The notes under the pieces: model-generated
The model's database searches: none
Seen by the model: the letters and a program-made list of their open reading frames with translations, nothing else
Told to the model about the DNA's origin: nothing
Origin: Simplicispira psychrophila DSM 11588
GTDB taxonomy: Bacteria; Pseudomonadota; Gammaproteobacteria; Burkholderiales; Burkholderiaceae_C
Direction: 5' to 3'
Assembly: GCF_000688255.1 (NCBI RefSeq)
Contig: NZ_JHYS01000002.1
Coordinates: 326,329 to 390,328, forward strand
DNA: 64,000 bases
Position numbers and translations under genes: made by a program
Shown here: positions 1 through 7,819 of the stretch, one piece after another
Numbering within the stretch: the first letter of the stretch is position 1
How the letters are laid out: each line of letters begins with the position of its first letter

Positions 1-449
1 TCTTTCAGCGAGAGCCGAAAAACATAATTGGGCCGAAAGTGGTGATCGGTGATCTGGTCGGCAGCCCCCCAGGGATCCATCAATGGCACCTGCAGTTCGT
101 GGGCCAGTGGCAAGCATTCGACATAGATGGGGCTGAATTTGCCACCGAACACCGCAATCAGATCTTTGACCTGCGCCAGCTCCTGAAAATTGTCCCTGCC
201 CACCGCCGTGATGGAGCGGTTGTCGCGGGTGATCAATTCAAGCTGCCGACCACCCAAAACGCCGCCCGCAGCGTTGATTTCATCCAGGGCAATCTGTATG
301 CCTTGCTGAACGGCTTGGGCGGAGGTGCTGGTCGCATGGCCAAACTCGGCATCCAGACCGATATACACCGGGTCGGAGGCCATCGCGAAGGTGGGTGTGA
401 ATAAGGCGCTCAAGCCGTAGATCAACGAACAAAAAAATCGTCTATGCAT
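1..449 (-). CDS. ABC transporter periplasmic substrate-binding protein (LivK/AmiC-like), 3' part outside window
   Basis: The reverse strand encodes an open frame from an ATG at 449 to the window edge. It begins with a signal peptide (MHRRFFCSLIYGLSALF, cleaved near AMA-SDP), followed by the opening of a type I periplasmic binding fold: PVYIGLDAEFGHATSTSAQ, then an IQIALDEINAAGGVLGG block typical of branched-chain amino acid/amide binding proteins, and RQLELITRDNRS. About 149 residues are visible of an expected ~380. Known family role: ligand capture in the periplasm for an ABC importer. The ligand cannot be told from this fragment, and permease and ATPase genes would lie beyond the edge. A GTG one codon upstream (452) is an alternative start. 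Confidence 0.8.
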   Translation of the reverse strand, partial: MHRRFFCSLIYGLSALFTPTFAMASDPVYIGLDAEFGHATSTSAQAVQQGIQIALDEINAAGGVLGGRQLELITRDNRSITAVGRDNFQELAQVKDLIAVFGGKFSPIYVECLPLAHELQVPLMDPWGAADQITDHHFRPNYVFRLSLK

Positions 450-521
450 CACCAAGCATTTCTATGTGGATTGCTATTTCTATGGCTTTGAGCGGCCCCG
501 CGTGGCTGCAGGCTGGCGCTA

Positions 522-538
522 TGCACATTTTTTGTGCA
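522..538. promoter_or_regulatory. Possible NtrC-type palindrome upstream of the binding-protein gene
   Basis: TGCACATTTTTTGTGCA has 6-bp inverted arms around a 5-nt centre and fits the TGCAC-N7-GTGCA form of NtrC sites. It lies about 75 bp upstream of the start at 449. The rest of 450-644 shows no clear gene. No convincing sigma-54 -24/-12 element was found next to it, so this is only a candidate. Confidence 0.3.
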
Positions 539-644
539 ACCCATGAGCTTAAGCGGCACACCCCCTAAGGGTTACAGATATTTGCGATATTTCTTTTGGT
601 GGTTTGGCGTCCGTTGCTGCGCGGCGGCAAACCCGGCGCCAGCC

Positions 645-2924
645 TCACTCCTTCATGCGCCAGCGTTTGAGCAGCAGCGCATTGGTTACCACACTGACCG
701 AGCTGAGCGCCATCGCCGCGCCGGCCACCACCGGGCTGAGGTAACCGAGCGCCGCCAACGGAATGCCGGCCACGTTATAGGCAAAGGCCCAGAACAGATT
801 TTGCCGAATCTTCAGCACCGTGCGGTGCGAAATGTCTAGCGCCGCCGCCACCAGTTGCGGGTCACCGCGCATCAGCGTGATGCCGGCGGCGTGCATGGCG
901 ACATCGGTGCCGTTGCCCATGGCCATGCCGACATCGGCGGCGGCCAGCGCCGGCGCGTCGTTGACGCCATCGCCCACCATCGCCACCGTGTGCGGTTGGC
1001 CGCCACCGTCCTGCTGCAGCGCACGCACCTGCGCCGCCTTGTCGCCGGGCAGCACCTCGGCGCGGACTTCGCCGGCGTCCGGGTCGAGGCCCAGGCGCCG
1101 CGCCATCACTTCGGCTGCGCCCCGGTTGTCGCCGGAGATCATCACCGTGCGAATGCCGCGCGCCTTCAGCGCCGCCAGCGCCGCGCGTGCGCCGGGTTTG
1201 GGCTCGTCGCCAAACGCCATCAGTGCCAGCAATTGCACGCCTTGCGCTGTCCTTTCAGCGACTGCCGACACCGTGGCGCCGTCGTTTTGCAACTGCTGCG
1301 CCCGTTCTGCCAGCGGGCCCAGCGCCACGCCCAATGCATCCATCCAGCGCAGACTGCCCAACAGGTAGCTGCGCCCTTGCACCTCGCCCTCGCTGCCGCG
1401 CCCCGGTACGGCGCGCACCGCCTCCGGCGCCGTCAGCTCCAGACCGCGCTCTTGCGCCGCCTGTACCACGGCGCGCGCCAGCGGGTGTTCGCTACCGCTT
1501 TGCACACTGGCCGCCGCTTGCAGCACGGCGGCCTCGTCTTGCCCTGGTTCCACGTGAAACGCCGTCAGGCGCGGCTGGCCGACGGTGAGGGTGCCGGTCT
1601 TGTCAAACGCCACCGTATCGACTTGGTGCGCCAGTTCCAGCGCCTGTGCGTCCTTGATCAAAATGCCGTGCTTTGCTGCTACGCCCGTGCCCGCCATGAT
1701 GGCCGCCGGCGTTGCCAGCCCCAGCGCGCACGGGCAGGCAATCACCAGCACCGCCACGGCGCGGATCAGCGCCACTTCGCCGCCGACCCCCGCCCACAGC
1801 CAGCCCAGCAGCGTGGCCAGCGCGATCAGCAGCACCACCGGCACAAACACATTCGCCACCTTGTCCACCAGCCGCTGGATCGGCGCCTTACCGGCCTGCG
1901 CGTCTTCGACCAGGCGGATGATGTGTGCCAGCACCGTCTCGGCACCCACCGCCTGCACTTGCAACACCACGCGGCCCTCGCCGTTGATCGAGCCGCCGGT
2001 CAGCACATCGCCCAGCGCCTTGGCCACCGGCAGCGGCTCGCCGGTCAGCATCGATTCATCGACCTGCGTATCGCCTTCGAGCAACGTCCCATCCACCGGA
2101 AAGCGCTCGCCGGGGCGCACCACCAGGTGGTCGCCGACCATCACCTCGGCCACCGGCACATCGACTTCGCCGCGCTTGCCCAATAAGTGCGCCACATCCG
2201 GCCGCAGCCCGTGCAGCGCGCGGATCGCCGCCGTCGTTTGGTGCTTGGCGCGCGCTTCCAGCCACTTGCCCAGCAGCACCAGCGTGACGACGACGGCGGA
2301 GGCTTCAAAGTACAAATGCGGCGTGTGCCCCGGCGCGGCGGTCAGCCACAGCCACATCGACAAGCCCCAGCCGGCGCTGGTGCCAATGGCGACCAGCAGA
2401 TCCATATTCCCGGTCAGCGCCTTGGCCGCCGCCCAGCCGGCCTTGTAAAAACGCGCGCCCAAGATGAACTGCACCGGCGTCGCCAACAAAAACTGCGCCC
2501 AGGCCGGCAGCATCCAGTGCTGGCCAAACAGGTCACCGAACATCGGCAACACCAGCGGCGCCGACAGCAGCAGGCCGATGGCCACCGGCGCAAAGCCGGC
2601 CCAGGGGGAAGCGTCTTCCTCGCGCGCCGCGCTGGCGGCCGCCGTCAGGGGCTCGTAACCGGCATTGCGCACCGTGCGGCGCAGCAAGGCATCCATGGCC
2701 TCCAGCGCCGCTGCGTCGCCCCCGTCGGGCAAAACCACTTGGACGCGTGCCGACTCGGTCGCCAAGTTCACCGTCGCCTCCTGCACGCCCGGCACTTTGC
2801 GCAGCGCGCGCTCGACACGGCCCGAGCAACTGGCGCAGGTCATGCCGCCAATCGACAAGTCCAGCTCTTGCGTGGCGCCAGCGGCAGCACGGGGGGGGGA
2901 GAGGGGGGCAATAGTGTTGTTCAT
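645..2924 (-). CDS. copA: Cu(+)-exporting P1B-type ATPase CopA
   Basis: A 759-residue heavy-metal P-type ATPase that exports cytosolic copper(I) across the inner membrane. Domains: one N-terminal HMA domain with GMTCASC at about 27-33; membrane helices from about 110; the actuator domain with the TGE loop ([10 protein letters not shown]) near 290; the CPC metal motif in IACPCALG near 397; phosphorylation motif DKTGTLT near 441; SEHPLARAV of the nucleotide-binding domain; [10 protein letters not shown] hinge. YN and [11 protein letters not shown] in the last helices fit the Cu(I) subclass. An upstream in-frame ATG at 3032 exists, but the CueR-type promoter at 2932-2962 lies downstream of it, so the start at 2924 is preferred. 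It is divergent from copZ-cueR. Confidence 0.95.
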   Translation of the reverse strand: MNNTIAPLSPPRAAAGATQELDLSIGGMTCASCSGRVERALRKVPGVQEATVNLATESARVQVVLPDGGDAAALEAMDALLRRTVRNAGYEPLTAAASAAREEDASPWAGFAPVAIGLLLSAPLVLPMFGDLFGQHWMLPAWAQFLLATPVQFILGARFYKAGWAAAKALTGNMDLLVAIGTSAGWGLSMWLWLTAAPGHTPHLYFEASAVVVTLVLLGKWLEARAKHQTTAAIRALHGLRPDVAHLLGKRGEVDVPVAEVMVGDHLVVRPGERFPVDGTLLEGDTQVDESMLTGEPLPVAKALGDVLTGGSINGEGRVVLQVQAVGAETVLAHIIRLVEDAQAGKAPIQRLVDKVANVFVPVVLLIALATLLGWLWAGVGGEVALIRAVAVLVIACPCALGLATPAAIMAGTGVAAKHGILIKDAQALELAHQVDTVAFDKTGTLTVGQPRLTAFHVEPGQDEAAVLQAAASVQSGSEHPLARAVVQAAQERGLELTAPEAVRAVPGRGSEGEVQGRSYLLGSLRWMDALGVALGPLAERAQQLQNDGATVSAVAERTAQGVQLLALMAFGDEPKPGARAALAALKARGIRTVMISGDNRGAAEVMARRLGLDPDAGEVRAEVLPGDKAAQVRALQQDGGGQPHTVAMVGDGVNDAPALAAADVGMAMGNGTDVAMHAAGITLMRGDPQLVAAALDISHRTVLKIRQNLFWAFAYNVAGIPLAALGYLSPVVAGAAMALSSVSVVTNALLLKRWRMKE

Positions 2925-2931
2925 GCCTGCT

Positions 2932-2962
2932 ACCGTAAACCCTGACGCCGTGGCAAGGTCAA
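2932..2962 (-). promoter_or_regulatory. CueR-type operator/promoter for copA
   Basis: Reading the reverse strand, TTGACC (2962-2957) is followed after exactly 19 bp by TACGGT (2937-2932). The long 19-bp spacer holds an imperfect dyad, ACCTTGCC at one end and GTCAGGGT at the other, as in MerR-family copper promoters. The -10 ends only 7 bp before the ATG at 2924, so the transcript would have almost no leader. Confidence 0.75.
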
Positions 2963-2998
2963 GTGCAGGGCCAAAATACACACCTTGCGCCTGCGCGC

Positions 2999-3028
2999 TT
3001 GACCTTGCCATGGCGTTAAGGTGATGGT
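2999..3028 (+). promoter_or_regulatory. CueR-type operator/promoter for copZ-cueR
   Basis: TTGACC at 2999-3004 is followed by a dyad ACCTTGCC (3002-3009) and GTTAAGGT (3015-3022) and a GATGGT -10-like hexamer at 3023-3028, an 18-19 bp spacer. It mirrors the copA operator about 40 bp away and points to the copZ start at 3069. Confidence 0.7.
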
Positions 3029-3068
3029 GCAAAATTTGACTTCTTTACCCCTCTGAAAGACAGCCTCC

Positions 3069-3263
3069 ATGAAATACAAATTCACCGTTCCAGACATGCT
3101 GTGCGCTCACTGCGAACAGTCCATTACCGACGCCATTAAGCGCATCGACCGCCAGGCTGTCGTCGAAGTGGACCGCCCCAATGACCTGGTCACGGTGGAC
3201 AGCATTGAGCCGCGCGACGCCCTCGTCATTGCCATCACTGAAGAGGGCTACACCGTCGCTTGA
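3069..3263 (+). CDS. copZ: Copper chaperone, HMA domain (CopZ-like)
   Basis: A 64-residue cytosolic protein made of a single heavy-metal-associated domain. The copper-binding loop reads PDMLCAHCEQSI at about 9-20, with the CxxC pair (CAHC); it differs from the usual MTCxxC by having ML before the first Cys. Family role: carries Cu(I) to the CopA N-terminal domain. It is first in a two-gene unit with cueR (17 bp gap to the preferred cueR ATG) and opposite to copA, so copper would induce all three. The start is preceded by a weak purine-rich stretch (gaaagacagcc). Confidence 0.9.
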   Translation: MKYKFTVPDMLCAHCEQSITDAIKRIDRQAVVEVDRPNDLVTVDSIEPRDALVIAITEEGYTVA

Positions 3264-3280
3264 GGCGTCTGCCGCGCGCC

Positions 3281-3766
3281 ATGTCCGAGACCCCGGCTAC
3301 CGCACCCACCCACGCCGGCTGGCCGGTGCCGATTGGCGTGTCGGCGCAGCGCGCCGGCGTGTCGGCGCGCATGGTGCGCCACTACGAAGCACTCGGTCTG
3401 CTGGCCCCGGTGGCGCGCACCGACAGCGGCTACCGCCAATACACCGAGGCCGATGTCCACGCCCTGCGCTTCATTCGCCGCGCGCGCGACTTGGGGTTTT
3501 CCATCGCCGAGATCGCCACCTTGCTCGGCTTGTGGCAAGACAAGGCGCGCGCCAGCAGCCAAGTCAAGCGCATCGCCCAAGCGCATATCGACGCCCTGAA
3601 CCAGCGCATTGCCGACATGCAAGCCATGCAGCGCAGCCTGCAATCGCTGGTGCAGTGCTGCCACGGTGATGACCGGCCCGACTGCCCGATCCTGGATGAC
3701 CTGGCCGCGGCCAGTAGCCAGCCGTTCCAGCCTGCACCGGCGCAAAAACCATATCAAAAACAATAG
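3281..3766 (+). CDS. cueR: Copper-responsive MerR-family activator CueR
   Basis: A 161-residue MerR regulator. The N-terminal winged helix (PIGVSAQRAGVSARMVRHYE) recognises the operator, a dimerisation helix follows, and the metal loop near the C terminus is CCHGDDRPDCPIL, matching the Cys-x7-Cys loop that holds Cu(I) in CueR. The ATG at 3281 (MSETPATA) is preferred over an upstream TTG at 3260 that overlaps copZ. The last codons (YQKQ then TAG) lie inside a dispersed repeat element, so the native tail has probably been replaced. Likely target: the paired operators between copA and copZ. Confidence 0.92.
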   Translation: MSETPATAPTHAGWPVPIGVSAQRAGVSARMVRHYEALGLLAPVARTDSGYRQYTEADVHALRFIRRARDLGFSIAEIATLLGLWQDKARASSQVKRIAQAHIDALNQRIADMQAMQRSLQSLVQCCHGDDRPDCPILDDLAAASSQPFQPAPAQKPYQKQ

Positions 3767-3851
3767 CTACTAGCGCACGCATTGATTGAATTTGAAGCAT
3801 AAAACACCTTAAATCGATTTAAATACATGCGCTAGTAGCTATTGTTTTTGA
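3754..3851. repeat. Inverted pair of dispersed-repeat copies after cueR
   Basis: Two copies of the window's dispersed repeat face each other. A perfect 24-bp arm at 3754-3777 (begins TCAAAAACAATAGCT) is repeated inverted at 3828-3851. The left copy contains the cueR stop codon. The hairpin could end transcription of copZ-cueR. It abuts the decayed hsdS region. Confidence 0.85.
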
Positions 3852-3852
3852 A

Positions 3853-4331
3853 TACTGTCACCGGTACGGCCAGCGCCCCGCCCCGTGCGAGACTCGCCGC
3901 CTTGTCCCTGACGATGAGGACGACTCCAGTTCGATTTACCGTGCGCTGAAAGTCAGTGCTGTCACCTCCTTGGAATACAAGCCAGAACAAAGCAAAGCTG
4001 TACCCATTGACGACTTCCCTCCCCAGTCTCCTATCGTGCGCGCTGGCGATCTCTTATGCAGCCGAGTCCCTACCAGCGAGTGGGTTGGCGCCACCGCATT
4101 TGTGGAACCAGCGGGTCCATGAAGAACATTTCGCAAGAAAAAGTCTTGTCTATTCGGGTCGAACTCTCCCCGCGCCCTCTCCAGCAAACCTTCGCCCCCC
4201 GCATCGAGGTGATTGGAGCCCTCAAAGCCAGCCACCGCAGCGCCCTGAGCGCCCTCGATGCGCTGTTTGTCGCGTTGCAGCAGCGGGCGTTTGCGGGGCA
4301 GCTTTCCATCCATCCCCGTAGGTCGGGTTAG
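3853..4331 (+). pseudogene. Remnant of a type I restriction specificity subunit (hsdS)
   Basis: Two frames carry HsdS-like pieces. The first, in the frame of 3901 and ending at a TGA at 4120-4122, reads IYRALKVSAVTSLEYKPEQ and later VRAGDLLCSRVPTSEWVGA, the signature of the start of a target-recognition domain (KVSAVT; GDLL.SR..TSE.VGA). The second, in the frame of 4056, reads SMKNISQEKVLSIRVELSP, LQQTFAPRIEVI and LDALFVALQQRAFAGQL, the end of a recognition domain and the helical C terminus of HsdS. A frame change near 4110 and the missing middle make a short internal-deletion relic of a ~400-residue gene. No hsdM or hsdR is present in the window, so it is non-functional. Confidence 0.75.
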
Positions 4332-4440
4332 CCCAAAGGGCGTAAGCCGACAGATGCCAAAGACGTGAACCGCTCCGTCTATGCCGGAAGTAGAAGGAAG
4401 CCGGGAGATGTCGGATTACGCTGCGCTAACCCGACCTACA
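4318..4440. repeat. Miniature inverted-repeat element (123 bp)
   Basis: The left arm starts GTAGGTCGGGTTAGC at 4318 and runs to about 4352; the right arm at 4409-4440 starts TGTCGGATTACGC and ends GCTAACCCGACCTACA. The arms are near-perfect inverted copies over about 32 nt and bracket about 55 nt without a gene. The arm sequence resembles the short GTAGGTCGG...CCGACA palindromic repeats scattered through many proteobacteria. It cuts the 3' end of the hsdS relic and lies just before the XRE gene, where a toxin partner might be expected. Confidence 0.75.
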
Positions 4441-4473
4441 AAGCTGGTGCAACGTGAGTTACAAGGAGCAGCT

Positions 4474-5181
4474 ATGAACGCTCAAGCAACACCGGCAGAA
4501 GTAAAAGCCGCAGAAACCATCGAAATGGGCACGGGCAATGTCTTTGCCGATTTGGGCTTGCCCGATGCCGACGAGCGGCACCTGCGCGTGCAGTTGGCCA
4601 CGCGACTCAATGACCTGCTCCAAGCCGAAGGCCTGACCCAAGCAGCCGCAGCCAAGCACTTGGGCCTTGCGCAGCCGCATGTGTCAGAACTCAAAAACTA
4701 CAAGCTGACCCGCTTCTCCAGCGAGCGACTGCTGCACTACATCACGCTGATGCATCGGGATGTAGAAATCTTCATCCGCCCCGGTGCAGCTTCCCCTGTG
4801 CCGGGCATGACGGCTGGTGCCGTGACGGATGTGGCCCCCGAGCGGCTGCAGCAATATGACCCTCTGCCGCGCCAGGCTCTAAGCCAGCGTCCATTAGTAC
4901 CGCTGCTGGACACCATGAGCGCGGTCTTTGCTGCGCCTGACGAGACATTAGCTCTGCACGGTGCAACTGGGTTGGGCGAAGGAGCGCCTGCAGGCAGCAG
5001 CTTGACGCCTCTCGCCGACCATGAAGTGCGCGCCATCCTTGCCGAGACCGGCCCGATTTTTCGGCCCAGCCTTGCCCCGGCGCCACGTTGGCCGATCTCT
5101 CGCCCGAGGCCGTCGCCCTGTGCCGCGAGCGCTGGGCTAAAAAGAGTGGCGACCCGCGCAAGGCGGCTTGGACAAATATAG
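4474..5181 (+). CDS. XRE-family antitoxin-like regulator with a hybrid, probably non-native C terminus
   Basis: The frame from ATG 4474 (RBS-like caAGGAGca just upstream) gives 235 residues. Residues ~1-105 look like an intact HigA-type antitoxin: FADLGLPDADERHLRVQLA, the helix-turn-helix LTQAAAAKHLGLAQPHVSEL, then FSSERLLHYITLMHRDVEIF, where such proteins normally stop. Residues beyond IRPGAA do not belong to that family. Around residue 180 the text LTPLADHEVRAILAETGP resembles the AlbA_2/RecG-like fragment described next, and the final ~40 residues are out of that fragment's frame. No toxin gene is visible upstream; the miniature repeat occupies that position. The HTH domain is credible, but the full product as written is probably an accident of decay. 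Confidence 0.6.
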   Translation: MNAQATPAEVKAAETIEMGTGNVFADLGLPDADERHLRVQLATRLNDLLQAEGLTQAAAAKHLGLAQPHVSELKNYKLTRFSSERLLHYITLMHRDVEIFIRPGAASPVPGMTAGAVTDVAPERLQQYDPLPRQALSQRPLVPLLDTMSAVFAAPDETLALHGATGLGEGAPAGSSLTPLADHEVRAILAETGPIFRPSLAPAPRWPISRPRPSPCAASAGLKRVATRARRLGQI

Positions 5182-5479
5182 AAACCCTGAGCAACGCCGA
5201 ACTGCTGGTGAAGGGGCCATTCACCTATGCGGCATTGATATTGCTGGGTACTCGCGCGGCATTGGGTGGGCAGTGGGTCGGCATTTGGCCTTGACTGAAA
5301 CCGCCATTCGCGGCGACACCGCCGCGCTGTTCGATTGGTGGCAGGACGTGACCTTTACAGACATCCACACCATGGGGCCGAACGGCGTGTTTGACGCGGC
5401 CAAGGTGGAGCATTTATTTGTCGTCTTGCACGGGCTGGAACTGGCGCCGCAGTGGCCGTTGGCGCAAGCGGTGGCTTGA
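5005..5479 (+). pseudogene. Frameshifted AlbA_2/RecG-like fragment followed by an unrecognised fragment
   Basis: The piece starts in the frame of the XRE gene (LTPLADHEVRAILAET), shifts near 5065, and continues as PCPGATLADLSPEAVALCRE, then ELLVKGPFTYAALILLGTRA, ending at a TGA at 5292-5294. These strings resemble the DNA-binding AlbA_2 (Schlafen-like) region of proteins often labelled RecG-like helicases or transcriptional regulators. A second shift near 5265 opens another frame to 5479 (HLALTETAIRGDTAALFDWW; LFVVLHGLELAPQWPLAQA) that I do not recognise. At least two frame changes and the missing ends make this a relic. From 5480 to 5657 I see no gene, only a weak match to the dispersed repeat near 5487-5513. 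Confidence 0.55.
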
Positions 5480-5657
5480 ATGGCAGATAGAAAACAATAG
5501 CTGAAACCGTGCGTCTTCATTGGGCTGTAGATACAAAGTGCGATGAATGATTTTGCTGGGGTGCCATTGCAGCGATGCTTTTTCGAAGCGACAGGGTCAG
5601 ATTCCTTCAGCGGCTTGGGGCGACCTGCATCCGCCCTATTCGGGTGCCAGACCTGCT

Positions 5658-5686
5658 TTGTATGGCTTACCCCTGGGGCGTATCAT
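5658..5686 (+). promoter_or_regulatory. Sigma-70-type promoter for the ydcH-like gene
   Basis: TTGTAT at 5658-5663, a 17-bp spacer and TATCAT at 5681-5686 predict a start near 5693 and a leader of about 44 nt before the ATG at 5737. Confidence 0.55.
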
Positions 5687-5736
5687 GGAGTGGTACTGTA
5701 AAAATTTGTTCCTATTCAACCCCCGAAGGAGTGCCG

Positions 5737-5955
5737 ATGTTCCCTGAATTCCGCGACCAGATTGCCCAGCTGCGTGCCAACGACCGCCATTTCACCCGCC
5801 TGTTTGACAAGCACAACGAGCTTGATCACCAGGTCAAGGGTCTGGAAGACAAGCACTCGCCTGTCTACGAGACCGAAATTGAAAACCTCAAGAAAGAAAA
5901 ACTCGCCATCAAGGGCGAGTTGTACGAGATTTTGAAAAAGACGGCCACGGTCTGA
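5737..5955 (+). CDS. YdcH family protein (DUF465)
   Basis: A 72-residue, charged, helical protein: MFPEFRDQIAQLRANDRHF opens it and a conserved coiled-coil region follows (LFDKHNELDHQVKGLED; IENLKKEKLAIKGELYEIL). This is the DUF465/YdcH family of small helical-hairpin proteins with no settled function. A strong ribosome site (GAAGGA at 5725-5730) fixes the start. It is a single-gene unit with its own promoter and a rho-independent terminator at 6004-6026. Confidence 0.9.
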   Translation: MFPEFRDQIAQLRANDRHFTRLFDKHNELDHQVKGLEDKHSPVYETEIENLKKEKLAIKGELYEILKKTATV

Positions 5956-6003
5956 CATGGCCGGTGGTCGGGGGCGTTTAGCGCCTGCCAGACTTCCTCA
6001 CGA

Positions 6004-6026
6004 GGGCGCCGCAAGGCGCCCTTTTT
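6004..6026 (+). terminator. Rho-independent terminator after the ydcH-like gene
   Basis: GGGCGCC-GCAA-GGCGCCC, a perfect 7-bp stem with a tetraloop, is followed by TTTTT. It could also serve readthrough from the opposite comM gene, but the T-run favours the + direction. Confidence 0.85.
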
Positions 6027-6057
6027 CATGGGCGCAAGCGCCCGTTATGCCTCTGCG

Positions 6058-7620
6058 CTACCCGTGCCCGACCAGCGCGCGCCGGTATTGCATGGCTTCG
6101 GCGACGTGGGCGACTGCGGTGTGTTCGGCGCCGGCCAGGTCGGCGATGGTGCGGGCCACTTTGAGCGTGCGGTGGGTGGCGCGCGCCGACCAGCCCAGGC
6201 GCGCAGACGCCGTTTGCAGAAACTGCAGCGCAGCCGGTGCCAGCAGCACGTGGGTGTCGATGGCCTGGCCGTGCAGTGCCTGGTTGGCGCAGTTTTGCCG
6301 GGCCATGGCGCGCCCGCGGGCCTGCGCCACGCGCTCGCGGATGCTGGCGCTGGACTCGCCGGGTGGCGCGCCCAGCAGTTCGTTGGCGGGCAGGGCCGGC
6401 ACTTCGACGTGCAGGTCGATGCGGTCCAGCAGCGGGCCGCTCAGCTTGGACTGGTAGCGCGACACCTGTTCAGGCGAGCAGCGACACGCCCGCTGGGTGG
6501 CGCCCAGGTAGCCGCAGGGACAGGGGTTCATGGCGGCAATCATCTGAAAGCGCGCCGGAAACTCGGCCCGCCGCGCAGCGCGCGAGATGGTGATGTGGCC
6601 GGTCTCCAGCGGCTCGCGCAGCGCCTCCAGCGCGGCGCGTGGGAATTCGGGCAATTCGTCTAGAAACAGCACACCGTGGTGCGCCAGCGAGATTTCTCCG
6701 GGGCGCGGCGGCGAGCCGCCACCGACCAGCGCCACGGCGCTGGCGGTGTGGTGCGGGCTGCAGGTGGGGCGCTGCGCCCAGCGTTCCAGCGCAAAGCGAC
6801 CGGCCAAGCTGGCAATGGCGGCGCTTTGCAGCGCTTCGTCCACCGTCATGGCGGGTAGCACGCCGGCAAAGCGCTGCGCCAGCATCGATTTGCCCGAGCC
6901 GGGCGGCCCCATCAACAGCAGGCTGTGGTTGCCGGCAGCGGCAATCTCCAGCGCGCGTTTGGCGCCGGCCTGGCCTTTGACGTCGGCCAAGTCGGCGTAG
7001 TGGGTGCAGGCGGGCAGTGGCACGCTGCGGATGCGCGCCCAACCGGGGTTGTCTGCCGTGCTATTGAGCGCGGCCTCGGCGTTGTCTTCGGCGTGGCTGC
7101 CGGCGGGCAAAAACTGGCGCACCACATCGAGCAAATGCTGTGCCCGATAGACCACGGCGTCGGGCACCAGGGCGGCTTCTTCGGCGCTGCCGGGCGGCAA
7201 CACCAGCGGCACATGGATACCGCTGGTGCGCAGTGCCAGGCTGGTGGCCAGCGCGCCGCGCACCGGACGCAACTCGCCCGACAGCGACAGTTCACCAGCA
7301 AATTCGTAGTCTGCCAAGCGTGCGCTGTCGATTTGCCCGCTGGCGGCCAGGATGCCCAGCGCAATCGGCAGGTCAAAGCGGCCGGAGTCCTTGGGCAGAT
7401 CGGCCGGTGCCAAGTTGACGGTGATGCGCTTGTTGTACGGAAACTCCAGTCCGGCGTTTTGCAGCGCCGAGCGCACCCGTTCGCGTGCTTCCTTCACTTC
7501 GATATCGGCCAGCCCGACCAGCGTGAAGCTGGGCAAGCCGTTAGCCAGATGCACTTCAACGGTGACGGGCAGGGCCTCCAGACCCAACAGGGCGCGGCTT
7601 TGCACCAAAGCAAGACTCAT
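6058..7620 (-). CDS. comM: ComM/YifB-family AAA+ ATPase (Mg-chelatase-like)
   Basis: A 520-residue protein starting at ATG 7620 (MSLALVQSRALLGLEALPV). The N-terminal ChlI-type S5-fold domain carries VEVHLANGLPSFTLVGLAD; the central AAA+ domain has Walker A GPPGSGKSMLAQ near 220 and Walker B GVLFLDELPEF; MNPCPCGYLG and the SGPLLDRIDLHVEVP block are family hallmarks. The Mg_chelatase C-terminal domain follows. Known role in naturally competent bacteria: a hexameric helicase that extends branch migration of incoming single-stranded DNA during recombination. Upstream in-frame codons reach 7920 but would overlap the porin gene control region, so the internal start is chosen. Confidence 0.93.
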   Translation of the reverse strand: MSLALVQSRALLGLEALPVTVEVHLANGLPSFTLVGLADIEVKEARERVRSALQNAGLEFPYNKRITVNLAPADLPKDSGRFDLPIALGILAASGQIDSARLADYEFAGELSLSGELRPVRGALATSLALRTSGIHVPLVLPPGSAEEAALVPDAVVYRAQHLLDVVRQFLPAGSHAEDNAEAALNSTADNPGWARIRSVPLPACTHYADLADVKGQAGAKRALEIAAAGNHSLLLMGPPGSGKSMLAQRFAGVLPAMTVDEALQSAAIASLAGRFALERWAQRPTCSPHHTASAVALVGGGSPPRPGEISLAHHGVLFLDELPEFPRAALEALREPLETGHITISRAARRAEFPARFQMIAAMNPCPCGYLGATQRACRCSPEQVSRYQSKLSGPLLDRIDLHVEVPALPANELLGAPPGESSASIRERVAQARGRAMARQNCANQALHGQAIDTHVLLAPAALQFLQTASARLGWSARATHRTLKVARTIADLAGAEHTAVAHVAEAMQYRRALVGHG

Positions 7621-7671
7621 GACGGTGTTTCTCCCCAGACAAGTGCAGGTGGACGCGGGTGTGCTGCGTCG

Positions 7672-7726
7672 TGCACCAAGGTGGTGCGTTTGCGGCCTGC
7701 GCCAGAGCCTGCACTGTACGGGTGAT
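7672..7726 (+). promoter_or_regulatory. Tandem NtrC-binding sites upstream of the porin-glnK-amtB operon
   Basis: TGCACCAAGGTGGTGCG at 7672-7688 fits the NtrC consensus TGCAC(C/T)-N5-GGTGCA in 11 of 12 defined positions. A second, weaker site TGCACT-N5-GGTGAT lies at 7710-7726, 38 bp downstream. They sit about 40-95 bp upstream of the sigma-54 promoter, normal enhancer spacing. Confidence 0.8.
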
Positions 7727-7765
7727 TGCGCTTTGCCGGGGGCGTTTTTGTGGTGCGCGGGGGCC

Positions 7766-7781
7766 TGGCACGGTCTGTGCA
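7766..7781 (+). promoter_or_regulatory. Sigma-54 (-24/-12) promoter
   Basis: TGGCACGGTCTGTGCA places GG at 7767-7768 and GC at 7779-7780 with the required 10 nt between them; TGGCAC is the ideal -24 half. Transcription would start near 7792, giving a leader of about 28 nt before the ATG at 7820. Confidence 0.8.
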
Positions 7782-7819
7782 TAACAGCAGGTATCCCTGC
7801 ACCACTCTCTGGAGAAACC

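Noticed and set aside
855..2945. Long open frames on the + strand opposite copA
   Set aside because: Composition-driven shadow frames of GC-rich coding DNA; no recognisable protein motifs.
5487..5513. AAAACAATAGCTGAAACCGTGCG as a repeat copy
   Set aside because: The first blocks fit but the second half does not; too weak to list as a copy.
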